From Rhizobiaceae bacterium (lineage in GTDB: Bacteria; Pseudomonadota; Alphaproteobacteria; Rhizobiales; Rhizobiaceae), in the NCBI GenBank assembly GCA_028279875.1, contig JANQMU010000068.1, positions 1-54,024 on the forward strand: a DNA stretch of 54,024 nt, read 5' to 3'. The notes under the pieces are model-generated. The model was given only the letters and a program-made list of their open reading frames with translations, searched no databases and was not told where the DNA came from. The translations under genes were made by a program, and so were the position numbers. Below are positions 8,665-16,741 of the stretch, in pieces (positions within the stretch are counted from its first letter, which is position 1; each line of letters begins with the position of its first letter).

Positions 8665-9756
8665 ATGGCCAATCTGAAACTCACGGATGTCGGCAAGACC
8701 TATTCGGGCAGTATCGATGTTCTCAAGAACATCAATCTCGACATCAAGACGGGCGAGCTGATCGTCTTTGTCGGTCCCTCCGGCTGCGGCAAGAGCACGC
8801 TGTTGAGGATGATCGCGGGGCTCGAGAAAATCACCTCCGGCACGCTGGAAATCGACGACATTGTGGTCAATGACGTCCCGCCGGCGCAGCGCGGCATCGC
8901 CATGGTGTTCCAGAGTTATGCGCTCTATCCGCATATGACGGTTCGCGACAATATGGCCTTCGCGCTGAAGCTCGCCAAGAAGTCGCAGGGCGAGATCGAC
9001 GAAGCGGTCAACCGGGCGGCCAAGGTCCTGCAGCTCGACCAGTATCTCGACCGTCTGCCCAAGGCGTTGTCCGGCGGTCAGCGGCAGCGCGTGGCGATCG
9101 GCCGTTCCATCGTCCGCGATCCGAAGGTCTATCTGTTCGACGAACCCCTGTCGAACCTCGATGCGGCATTGCGGGTCGCCACCCGGATCGAGATCGCGCA
9201 ATTGAAGGAATCGATGCCCGAATCGACGATGATCTATGTCACCCATGACCAGGTCGAAGCGATGACGCTGGCCTCGCGCATCGTGGTCCTGGCCAATAAG
9301 GGCATTGCCCAGGTCGGAACGCCGCTCGACCTTTATGAGCGGCCGGAAAACGAATTCGTCGCCCAGTTCATCGGCTCGCCGGCCATGAACCTGCTGTCGG
9401 GCGAAGTGATCGCAACCGGCGAGCAGACGACCGTCAAGGTCGATGGCGGCGGCAAGGCCGTCAGCGCCGTGCCGACCCAGGAGTCGGATATGGGGCTGAA
9501 GGTGAATATCGGCGTGCGGCCCGAGGACTTCACCCCGGCCGGTGAGGACGACTATGTCTATGAAGGCCGCGTCAACATCATCGAGGCGCTGGGCGAGGTG
9601 ACCTTGCTCTATTTCCATCCCAATGACGGCGAGGCCGCCGTGATCGGCAAGCTGCCGGGTATCCATGCCGACCTGCGCGGCAATATGGTCAAGATGAAGG
9701 CGGCACCGGAAAAGGTGCACGTCTTTCACGACGGCAAATCGCTGCTCTATCGATAG
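8665..9756 (+). CDS. aglK: alpha-glucoside ABC transporter ATPase (AglK)
   Basis: A 363-residue MalK/UgpC-type ATPase. Walker A is GPSGCGKST (about residue 38), the signature is [14 protein letters not shown], Walker B is [12 protein letters not shown] and the switch histidine is in THDQVEAM. The C-terminal third is the regulatory OB-fold (TOBE) domain. The ATG at 8665 follows GGGGAGGG, 7 bases away. It is last in the aglEFGAK operon and would energise AglFG. Confidence 0.95.
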   Translation: MANLKLTDVGKTYSGSIDVLKNINLDIKTGELIVFVGPSGCGKSTLLRMIAGLEKITSGTLEIDDIVVNDVPPAQRGIAMVFQSYALYPHMTVRDNMAFALKLAKKSQGEIDEAVNRAAKVLQLDQYLDRLPKALSGGQRQRVAIGRSIVRDPKVYLFDEPLSNLDAALRVATRIEIAQLKESMPESTMIYVTHDQVEAMTLASRIVVLANKGIAQVGTPLDLYERPENEFVAQFIGSPAMNLLSGEVIATGEQTTVKVDGGGKAVSAVPTQESDMGLKVNIGVRPEDFTPAGEDDYVYEGRVNIIEALGEVTLLYFHPNDGEAAVIGKLPGIHADLRGNMVKMKAAPEKVHVFHDGKSLLYR

Positions 9757-9862
9757 GAAACACACCCCAGCCGATCTCTTTTGGTGACGGTCCGGCAGGC
9801 ACGGGAACGGCGTCTTTTGGGCTTCGGCGCTTGCCATGCCCACACCTGCGGTGCAAAAGGAC

Positions 9863-9881
9863 GCGGGGCGATCCGCCCCGC
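9863..9881 (+). promoter_or_regulatory. GC-rich hairpin between aglK and the aldo/keto reductase gene
   Basis: Perfect 7-base arms (GCGGGGC / GCCCCGC) enclose a 5-base loop, about 20 bases before the next start codon. No T-run follows, so it could be a weak terminator of the agl transcript or a leader structure of the next gene. Confidence 0.35.
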
Positions 9882-9901
9882 CCGATCACCGGAGGCTTTC
9901 C

Positions 9902-10945
9902 ATGAAATTCAACCGCCTTGGCCGCAGCGACCTGACGGTCAGTGAAATCTGTCTCGGGTCGATGACCTGGGGGTCTCAGAACACAGCAGCCGAGGCCCAC
10001 GCCCAGCTCGATTACGCGCTTGGCGAGGGGGTGAATTTCATCGATACGGCGGAAATGTATCCGACGACGCCGCGGAGCGCCGAGACAACCGGCCTGACGG
10101 AGGAACTGATCGGCGCCTGGCTCAAGGGCCGGCCGGACCGGGACAAGCTGGTTGTCGCCACCAAGATCACCGGCGAGGGCAACAGCGATGTCCGGGGCGG
10201 CAGGCGTGTCGGCGGCGACCTGGTCCGCGACGCGCTGGAGGACAGCCTCAGACGGCTGCAGACCGACAGGGTCGATCTCTACCAGCTCCACTGGCCGAAC
10301 CGCGGCAGCTATCATTTCAGAAAGAACTGGACCTTCGATCCGACCCGGCAGGCTCCGGGCGATATGGATCAGGAGGTTGCCGATATTCTGGGCGAGGTGG
10401 CGCGACTTCAGGGCGAGGGCAAGCTCGGCGTGTTCGGGCTTTCCAATGAGAGCGCCTGGGGGACGATGAAGTTCCTGGAGGTCAGTCGCCGGCATGGGCT
10501 GCCGAGGATCGCCTCCGTCCAGAACGAATACAACCTGGTCTGCCGCCATTTCGATCTCGATATGGCCGAGGTCGCGGTGCATGAGGATGTCGGACTGATG
10601 GCCTTTTCGCCGCTTGCCGCGGGCGGACTGTCCGGGAAATATCTCGCCGGCGATATCCCGCCGGGATCGCGCCGCTCGATGCAGCCGACCCTCAATGGAC
10701 GCTATGTTCCGCAGTCGGAGCGCGTGATCGGCCTTTATGCGGAGATCGCGCAAAGACACGGGCTGGATCTGGCGCAGATGTCGCTTGCTTTCTGCCTGTC
10801 CCGGCCGTTCATGGCATCGGTGATCGTCGGCGCCACCTCGCTGGACCAGCTCAAGACTGACATCGCGGCCAAGGATCTGGCGCTGAGCGAGGCGGTGTTC
10901 TCGGACATCCAGACGATCTACCGGGACCATCCGGCGCCGATGTGA
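9902..10945 (+). CDS. Tas-like NADP(H)-dependent aldo/keto reductase
   Basis: A 347-residue aldo/keto reductase closest in pattern to E. coli Tas. It shares LGSMTWGSQNTAAEAHAQLDYAL, FIDTAEMYPT and a C-terminal VGATSLDQLKTDI. The catalytic tetrad is visible as Asp48, Tyr53, Lys88 and His130 (LYQLHW). It reduces small carbonyl compounds with NADPH; the natural substrate of Tas is not well established. The ATG at 9902 is set by GGAGG 8 bases upstream; an upstream ATG at 9836 has no such site. It could be cotranscribed with agl, but the 145-base gap and hairpin argue for some independence. Confidence 0.9.
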   Translation: MKFNRLGRSDLTVSEICLGSMTWGSQNTAAEAHAQLDYALGEGVNFIDTAEMYPTTPRSAETTGLTEELIGAWLKGRPDRDKLVVATKITGEGNSDVRGGRRVGGDLVRDALEDSLRRLQTDRVDLYQLHWPNRGSYHFRKNWTFDPTRQAPGDMDQEVADILGEVARLQGEGKLGVFGLSNESAWGTMKFLEVSRRHGLPRIASVQNEYNLVCRHFDLDMAEVAVHEDVGLMAFSPLAAGGLSGKYLAGDIPPGSRRSMQPTLNGRYVPQSERVIGLYAEIAQRHGLDLAQMSLAFCLSRPFMASVIVGATSLDQLKTDIAAKDLALSEAVFSDIQTIYRDHPAPM

Positions 10946-11000
10946 ACAATCTCTTGAGCCTCCACATCTAGGGGACACCCTGTCAATCTGGAAAGCGCCG

Positions 11001-12263
11001 ATGGGCCTGGAAGACAAAGCCGCAAAAATGATCAGAACCGTCGTCGAGGTTCTGGAACCGCAATTTGCCGTCCGGCTATGGTCCGGCGAGCGGATCGGGC
11101 CGGATGGCGGTCCGGAACTGGTGATCAACGACCCGCTGGTCATTCGCCGGATTGCGTTCAGGCCGAAACTCGACTCAGTCGTCGAAATGTGGGTTTCGGG
11201 CCAGATCGACGTGCAGAACGGCAATCTGTTCGATCTGGCGGCGCTGGGTACAAAGACCAAGCTCAAGCACCGGCTGAAGGACCTGCCGAAATGGCAGCTT
11301 GTCGCCGACCTTCCGGCCGTACTGTTCGGCAGGCCGTCGGAAGATTCCCGGCTGTCCGGCAGGAACCCTTTCGATCCGGGGTCCAGCAAGGAGGCGATCA
11401 GCCATCACTACGACATTTCGAACGCATTCTATGCGCTCTTTCTCGACAAGGGCATGGTCTATACCTGCGGCTATTTCACCGACTGGAGCAATAGTCTCGA
11501 CCAGGCGCAGACCGACAAGCTCGACCATATCTGCCGGAAACTGCGCCTGAAACCCGATGAAAGATTGCTGGATATCGGCTGCGGCTGGGGATCGATGCTG
11601 ATCCATGCGGCAAAGCACTACGGCGTGATCGGCCACGGCGTCTCACTGTCGGAAGCGCAGACGGCGCTGGCGCGCGAGCGCATCCGGGCCGAGGGGCTGG
11701 AGGACCGGATCACCATCGAGGTCAAATCCTATGAGGATCTGGACGGCGTGTTCGACAAGATTTCCTCGATCGGCATGTTCGAACATGTCGGCAGCGCCCG
11801 ATACGAGAGCTATTTTTCGACCGTCGACCGGCTGCTGAAACCCGGCGGGCTTTATATGCATCACGCCATTTCGCGGCGCGCCAAGCGCGGAAAGAAGGCC
11901 TTCCGGCGCAAGAGTGCCGAACATCTGGCACTGGTCAAATATATCTTTCCGGGCGGCGAGCTGGATCATCTGGGCATGAGCATCGAGAACCTCGAAGCAC
12001 ACGGGTTCGAGGTCCATGACGTCGAGAATCTGCGCGAGCATTACGGCCGGACCTGCCGGTTGTGGGCGGAGCGGCTGGAGGCGCGTTTCGATGAAGCGAT
12101 CAAGGAGGTCGGGGCGCCGAAGGCGCGGCTCTGGCTGCTTTATCTGACCGGCTGCGCTCTGGCGTTCGAACGCGGCACGGTGCAGATCAACCAGACGCTG
12201 GCCAGCAAGCGGGTGCGCGGACCGAGCGGCCTGCCGCCGACGCGCGCCGATCTCTATCGTTAG
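11001..12263 (+). CDS. cyclopropane-fatty-acyl-phospholipid synthase family methyltransferase
   Basis: A 420-residue SAM-dependent methyltransferase. CFA synthases move a methylene group from SAM onto the double bond of unsaturated acyl chains in membrane phospholipids. It has the N-terminal lipid-binding region (1-130), the family hallmark SHHYDISNAFYALFLD (134-149) with MVYTCGYF, the SAM motif LLDIGCGWGS (189-198), and a late FEHVG loop (MFEHVG). Length is normal. Its TAG overlaps the stop codon of the convergent oxidoreductase gene by two bases, so there is no room for a terminator between them. Whether it makes cyclopropane or a branched methyl acid cannot be told. Confidence 0.88.
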   Translation: MGLEDKAAKMIRTVVEVLEPQFAVRLWSGERIGPDGGPELVINDPLVIRRIAFRPKLDSVVEMWVSGQIDVQNGNLFDLAALGTKTKLKHRLKDLPKWQLVADLPAVLFGRPSEDSRLSGRNPFDPGSSKEAISHHYDISNAFYALFLDKGMVYTCGYFTDWSNSLDQAQTDKLDHICRKLRLKPDERLLDIGCGWGSMLIHAAKHYGVIGHGVSLSEAQTALARERIRAEGLEDRITIEVKSYEDLDGVFDKISSIGMFEHVGSARYESYFSTVDRLLKPGGLYMHHAISRRAKRGKKAFRRKSAEHLALVKYIFPGGELDHLGMSIENLEAHGFEVHDVENLREHYGRTCRLWAERLEARFDEAIKEVGAPKARLWLLYLTGCALAFERGTVQINQTLASKRVRGPSGLPPTRADLYR

Positions 12264-14272
12264 CGCTCATCTTTTTCCAGATTGAGCCAGGCGACATCGT
12301 CGGGTGTCAATGCAAGGTCGAAGGCCGGCAGGGTGGAGGCGATTTCACCGGCGGACCGGGGGCCGATCAGGGCGAAGGACGGGAATTGCTGGGCGAGCAC
12401 CCAAGCGGTCGCCACATTGTGGGTCGAGACGCGGCATTCGCCGGCCAGTTCCTCTGCGCGCCGCCGCCGTTCGGCATTGGCATCGCTGCCGAAACACTGT
12501 TCTGGTCCGGTTGCCGCCGGCAGGCGGTCGCGCAGATCGGATGGCAGGAAATAGCCGCGCGCCTGTGATGACCAGGACAGGTGAACGACCGTGTTGGCAC
12601 GCAGAAAAGCCAATGTTTCCGGTGTGTTGGAGGTAACACAGCCCTTCCAGACCGGCCGCTCCATCACCGCCAGGGAAAGGTTGTTGTTGAGGATGCGCAG
12701 CGGTTCGAGGCCGTTCCGCTCGGCATAGGCATTGGCTTTGGCAAAGCGCGCGATGCTCCAGTTGGAGCCGCCGAAAATCCCGATCCGGCCGGCATCGCGC
12801 AGCCGGTTGAGGGCATCGACAAATTCACCGACCGGCACGTCCGTGTTGTCGCGGTGCATGATGTAGATCGGCACGCTTTCGAGGCCCAGCCGATCGAGCG
12901 ACTGGGTGAGCTGCGCGGCAATGGTGCGCGGCGTGCAATAGGGCGAGTGCGCCCCCTTGGCGGTCACCACGACATCGTCGGCGACGCCGCGCGCGGCGAT
13001 CCATTTTCCGAGTGCGGCCTCGTGCCGGCCCTGGCCATAGATGAAGGCGGTGTCGAAGGCGTTGCCGCCGGCCTCCATGAACGCGTCCCAGACGACGGCG
13101 CCGTTGGCGAAGTGGTTCTGGTTGTCGCAACCCATGATGAGTGTGGAAACGGGCGTGTCGATGCCGGCGATGGTGCGCTTTGAGATGGCTGGAAGGCCGG
13201 ATGGCAGGACGCCGGATATGATTTGGTTGACGGCGGTGTCGGCCGGTGTGAACTCGTAGCCGATCTCGTGGCGCCAGCGGTCCAGCGCCTCGGCGTTGCC
13301 GATGCTGTCGGCCCAGCTTGCGGCCGGCGCCGGCGGCTCGCAAAGACCGTCGGCGATCGCCCGGCTGGCCAGTTCGGCCTCGAAGGCGAAGAGATGTTCG
13401 CGCCGGCGTATCTCTTCGGTGCGCGTTGTGCCGTTGGATGTGATTTTGATCGTGGTATCTGACGGTCCGGCATTGCGGCCCGGCATCCAGGGATCCGACA
13501 GGACAATCTGTCCTTTGTCGCCGATGATCCAGGCCCTGTTGTCCATCTCCCGGCTGACTGTGACCGCGCATTCGGCGGTGATGCCGCCCGGAAACTGCAA
13601 AAGCGCATAGGCGGTTTCGTCGACATCGCTCGCAGCCATCTGGCCGACGGCCTTGAGGCTGTCCGGGTCGGCGAAGGATGCGCCGGCCGCAGCGCCGGCG
13701 ACCAGGCGGGCCAGCGAAATCGGATAGGTGCCGACGTCGAGAACGGCGCCGCCGGCCAGCGCCCGGTCATAAAGGCGCGAAGCCGGGTCGAAGGCGGCCG
13801 TGAATCCCAGCGCGGCCCTGATATGGCGCACCTCGCCGATTTCGCCGGACTGAATGATCTCGATCATCCGGGCGATCTGCGGGTGGCACCGGTACATCAG
13901 GGCTTCCATGAAAAAAACACCCTGTTGGGCGGCGACCTCGGTCAGGGCGACGACCTGCGCGGCGGTCACGCCCGCCGGCTTTTCACACAAAACCGGCTTG
14001 CCGGCGCGCATGGCATTGATGGCCAGTTGCGCATGGGACGGATGCGGTGTGGCGATGTAGACGGCGTCGATGTCGGGGTCCGCGCAGAGCTGTCCATCAT
14101 CTGCGTAACGCTTTGCCGGTTCGATCCCGTAGGCTTCGCCGAAGGCATCGCGGCGGCCATCATGGCGACCGCAAATGGCGACAAGCATACCGGATGAAGC
14201 TTCCTTGAGACCGTCCGCAAAATTGTGGGCAATGGCGCCCGGTCCGATAATGCCCCAGCGTGTCTGTGTCAT
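12260..14272 (-). CDS. Gfo/Idh/MocA oxidoreductase fused to an aldo/keto reductase
   Basis: One 670-residue reading frame joins two enzymes. Residues 1-345 are a Gfo/Idh/MocA dehydrogenase with the nucleotide motif GIIGPGAIA (8-15) and the EKP motif (97-99). Residues about 360-670 are an aldo/keto reductase with the tetrad Asp407, Tyr412, Lys439 and His473 (YIMHRD). Each half is close to full length, so this is not a sequencing read-through of fragments. The two activities may interconvert a sugar or polyol in two steps or recycle cofactor within one chain. The ATG overlaps the TGA of the upstream gene as ATGA, so it is the last gene of the minus-strand operon. Confidence 0.85.
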   Translation of the reverse strand: MTQTRWGIIGPGAIAHNFADGLKEASSGMLVAICGRHDGRRDAFGEAYGIEPAKRYADDGQLCADPDIDAVYIATPHPSHAQLAINAMRAGKPVLCEKPAGVTAAQVVALTEVAAQQGVFFMEALMYRCHPQIARMIEIIQSGEIGEVRHIRAALGFTAAFDPASRLYDRALAGGAVLDVGTYPISLARLVAGAAAGASFADPDSLKAVGQMAASDVDETAYALLQFPGGITAECAVTVSREMDNRAWIIGDKGQIVLSDPWMPGRNAGPSDTTIKITSNGTTRTEEIRRREHLFAFEAELASRAIADGLCEPPAPAASWADSIGNAEALDRWRHEIGYEFTPADTAVNQIISGVLPSGLPAISKRTIAGIDTPVSTLIMGCDNQNHFANGAVVWDAFMEAGGNAFDTAFIYGQGRHEAALGKWIAARGVADDVVVTAKGAHSPYCTPRTIAAQLTQSLDRLGLESVPIYIMHRDNTDVPVGEFVDALNRLRDAGRIGIFGGSNWSIARFAKANAYAERNGLEPLRILNNNLSLAVMERPVWKGCVTSNTPETLAFLRANTVVHLSWSSQARGYFLPSDLRDRLPAATGPEQCFGSDANAERRRRAEELAGECRVSTHNVATAWVLAQQFPSFALIGPRSAGEIASTLPAFDLALTPDDVAWLNLEKDER

Positions 14273-15114
14273 CGGTCGCGCACGAATCCTTTCTCGGCGA
14301 CATCCAGCGCTTTGGTTGGATCATCGCGAAGATCGGCCTCCAGGAAGGCCCGCGTTTCAGGAATTCCAATGTGAAAATCTGTTTCCAGATGCAGGGCCGC
14401 GGTCAGTTTGCCCGCCTTGACGCCCAGCAGGTGTCCGCCCTTTTTTCGGTCAGCGCTGATGAAGTGCAGGTGATAGCCCGCCACATTGAGCGCCTTGGCA
14501 TAGGCCGGCGTCCAGAACCCGACGATCGTGCCCTCGATGTTTTCGAAACTGAACTCGCTTTGGTGGCTGGTCGCCGTCACCAGGTCTTCGCCCGGCAGCG
14601 CCTTGCAGGCGGCCCGCAGGTCGATCCGATCGAAGACACCATCCAGTCTCAGCCCGACAAAGATGTTTTCCGACGGGCGCAACGCATCGAGTTCCCGCTG
14701 CAGGGCATCGAGATCGGCGATGTTCCCGATGGCCTCCGTGCGGTCCGGCCGGAACCGCGTGACCGTCGCGAACGGGACCTGCCAGGCATCGCCGGCTTCA
14801 TGGGTGACACCGTCCGCGACCGCCTGATAGCAGCGGCCGTCCAGCATCACCATCTCGCCATCCAGGTCTTCAAAGGTGCCGAGACCGAAATCGCCATGGG
14901 ATTTCAGGTCACCGACCGTGGTGCAGCCGTCAAACACGCCCTTGACGATGGCGCCGGTTGTCGACACCTGGAAGATCGAGTGATGCTCCATGTCGAGAGC
15001 CGACGAGAGCGCCTGTTGCACCACATGGGAAATACTGTGGCCCGTGCGCTCGGCTTCGTTTTGCAGGGCATGCCAGAGGCTGTCCGAAACGCGGCAATGC
15101 AGATGATGGCTCAT
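14269..15114 (-). CDS. acetolactate-decarboxylase-like protein with RHH-like N-terminus
   Basis: A 281-residue protein. From about residue 45 it follows the alpha-acetolactate decarboxylase (BudA/AlsD) fold, with GTFEDLDGEMVMLDG (79-93) and the zinc-binding GYHLHFISADRKKGGHLLG, giving His215, His217 and His228. That family turns acetolactate into acetoin. The first 40 residues are extra and read like a ribbon-helix-helix segment: CRVSDSLWHALQNEAERTGHSISHVVQQAL. No acetolactate synthase gene is near. The start overlaps nothing upstream; 107 bases separate it from the ureohydrolase gene, while the downstream fusion gene overlaps by ATGA. The real substrate may differ from acetolactate. Confidence 0.82.
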   Translation of the reverse strand: MSHHLHCRVSDSLWHALQNEAERTGHSISHVVQQALSSALDMEHHSIFQVSTTGAIVKGVFDGCTTVGDLKSHGDFGLGTFEDLDGEMVMLDGRCYQAVADGVTHEAGDAWQVPFATVTRFRPDRTEAIGNIADLDALQRELDALRPSENIFVGLRLDGVFDRIDLRAACKALPGEDLVTATSHQSEFSFENIEGTIVGFWTPAYAKALNVAGYHLHFISADRKKGGHLLGVKAGKLTAALHLETDFHIGIPETRAFLEADLRDDPTKALDVAEKGFVRDR

Positions 15115-15221
15115 GGGGTGATTCCAGGATATGGATTCGGTGGCTGGACCCTATGGTTTGACATTCGCGATGTCCAGACCACGCAGCGCCATGGCATCCG
15201 ATCATCGAAGGAGGGCACCCG

Positions 15222-16217
15222 TCAGTCGAAATATCCGGCACGGGCCGCCTTGCCGATGAGATTGAGGATCAGGCGGCCGGCGGTGATCGCGGTGATGTCA
15301 TTGATGTCGCGTGCCGGTGTGATTTCGCAGATATCCATGCCGACCACACGCCCCTTGCCGACCAGACCATGGATAAGTTGCACGGCCTGGAGATAGGTGA
15401 CGCCGCCCGGTGCGGGCCCGGCGACCGCCGGCATGACCGACGGATCGAAGCCATCGGCATCCAGCGTCAGATAATAGTTGCCGCCGTCGGGAATGGTCGA
15501 CAGGATCTCCGCCATGCCCCGGCGCTGCAATTCCAGATCCGTGACCAGATGGGCGCCATAGGCCGTGGCAGCTTCGAATTCCTCGCGCCGGGCACTGCCC
15601 TGACAGCGCAGGCCGATCTGGAAGATCTCGGCGACATGGTCCATTTCCGAGGCCCGCCGCATCGGGCTGGAATAGCCGCCGGAGACGCCGAATTTGCGGT
15701 CGATCCAGTCCAGATGCGCATCGACCTGAATCACCGTGATCGGGCCGCGCCCCTCATAGGCACGCAGCACCGGGATCGGGATGCCGTGGTCGCCGCCCAG
15801 AACAATCGGCAGAGCTCTGGTTTTCAGAATCATCCGGACCGCCTGTTCCGCGCGACGGTAGTGGCCGTCGAGATCCCTGGCGTCGCCGACCACATCGCCG
15901 CAATCGACCATGCGTACCGATCTGCCGTCGAGCAACGTGCCGCCGAGATCGAAGTCCCAGCGGTCGAGGCCGCCGCTGATGTGGCTGGAGGCCCTGCGAA
16001 TGGCGGTCGGCGCGTTGATCTGATCGTTACTGACCTCATCGATGCGATAGGGATCACCATAGGGCAGGCCGAGTACGGCGACGTCCGCCTCCAGATGATC
16101 AAGGTCCTGCGCGTGTTCGAGATTCATGAATGTGTGGCGGTCCTGCCGGGGCGGGGCGGTCAGTTTCGCTGCGGGTGCATGCGTTTCGGGGGTTCTGCCT
16201 TCATCATTTCCGGTCAT
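15222..16217 (-). CDS. ureohydrolase (agmatinase/arginase family)
   Basis: A 331-residue metal-dependent ureohydrolase. The two-manganese site is visible as GGDHG (His144), DAHLD (Asp166, His168, Asp170) and TLDADGFDP (Asp253, Asp255). Such enzymes remove urea from guanidino compounds. The ATG at 16217 has AAGGAG 7 bases upstream. It lies 26 bases behind soxG in the sarcosine oxidase operon, which suggests that it frees an N-methylated or glycine-like amine from a guanidino acid for Sox; that is inference. Agmatine, guanidinobutyrate or guanidinoacetate are all possible substrates. Confidence 0.88.
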   Translation of the reverse strand: MTGNDEGRTPETHAPAAKLTAPPRQDRHTFMNLEHAQDLDHLEADVAVLGLPYGDPYRIDEVSNDQINAPTAIRRASSHISGGLDRWDFDLGGTLLDGRSVRMVDCGDVVGDARDLDGHYRRAEQAVRMILKTRALPIVLGGDHGIPIPVLRAYEGRGPITVIQVDAHLDWIDRKFGVSGGYSSPMRRASEMDHVAEIFQIGLRCQGSARREEFEAATAYGAHLVTDLELQRRGMAEILSTIPDGGNYYLTLDADGFDPSVMPAVAGPAPGGVTYLQAVQLIHGLVGKGRVVGMDICEITPARDINDITAITAGRLILNLIGKAARAGYFD

Positions 16218-16242
16218 GCATTCGCTCCTTAGTGCCGCATAC

Positions 16243-16740
16243 TCAACCGCTGATGCGGGTGAGATATTCCCGGGTCATGTCCGCGTAACTGCGCTCGACG
16301 GCGAGTTCATAACCGTCCGGGCAACGGATGATCAGGGCCTTCAGGCCGAACGCTTCGCTGTAGGTGACACCGTTTTGTGCAAAGGATTGCGGCCTGGTGT
16401 CGAGCGAGCTGGCGATGGACAGGATCTGTTCGGCATCGGGACCGGTTATGGAGAAGAACGCCAGGGTGTCGGACACGAGCACGGCACTGATATCCACTGG
16501 CGCCGTCGTCGGATCGAATGTCTGCAGCAAGGCTGCTTCGCGGTCCAGCGGCGCGCGCAGCAGCCAGTGGTCCCTGCCGATCCAGAAGAGCTCCAGCCCA
16601 TCGCCGCGGCTTGCGGTATTGGGTGCGGTCGGAAAGGCCGGCAGATGCGGTCCTTTCCAATCGTCGATCGCTTGCTTTGTGCCCTTCAGGTCGATGATGG
16701 CGTATTGGCCTTGTTTTTCTATGAGAACATCATATGCCAT
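16243..16740 (-). CDS. soxG: sarcosine oxidase gamma subunit (SoxG)
   Basis: A 165-residue protein of SoxG size and position: the last gene of a soxBDAG set, starting one base after the soxA stop. It carries the GcvT-like fold stretches GLELFWIGRDHWLLRAP and FSITGPDAEQILS that SoxG shares with the C-terminal half of SoxA. In the heterotetramer it helps complete the tetrahydrofolate-binding side of the enzyme. Sequence of this subunit is poorly conserved in general, so the call rests partly on gene order. Confidence 0.88.
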   Translation of the reverse strand: MAYDVLIEKQGQYAIIDLKGTKQAIDDWKGPHLPAFPTAPNTASRGDGLELFWIGRDHWLLRAPLDREAALLQTFDPTTAPVDISAVLVSDTLAFFSITGPDAEQILSIASSLDTRPQSFAQNGVTYSEAFGLKALIIRCPDGYELAVERSYADMTREYLTRISG

Positions 16741-16741
16741 T

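Noticed and set aside
9689..11389. Minus-strand 566-codon open frame opposite the aldo/keto reductase
   Set aside because: A shadow frame of GC-rich coding DNA; the plus strand carries a clear reductase with all catalytic residues.
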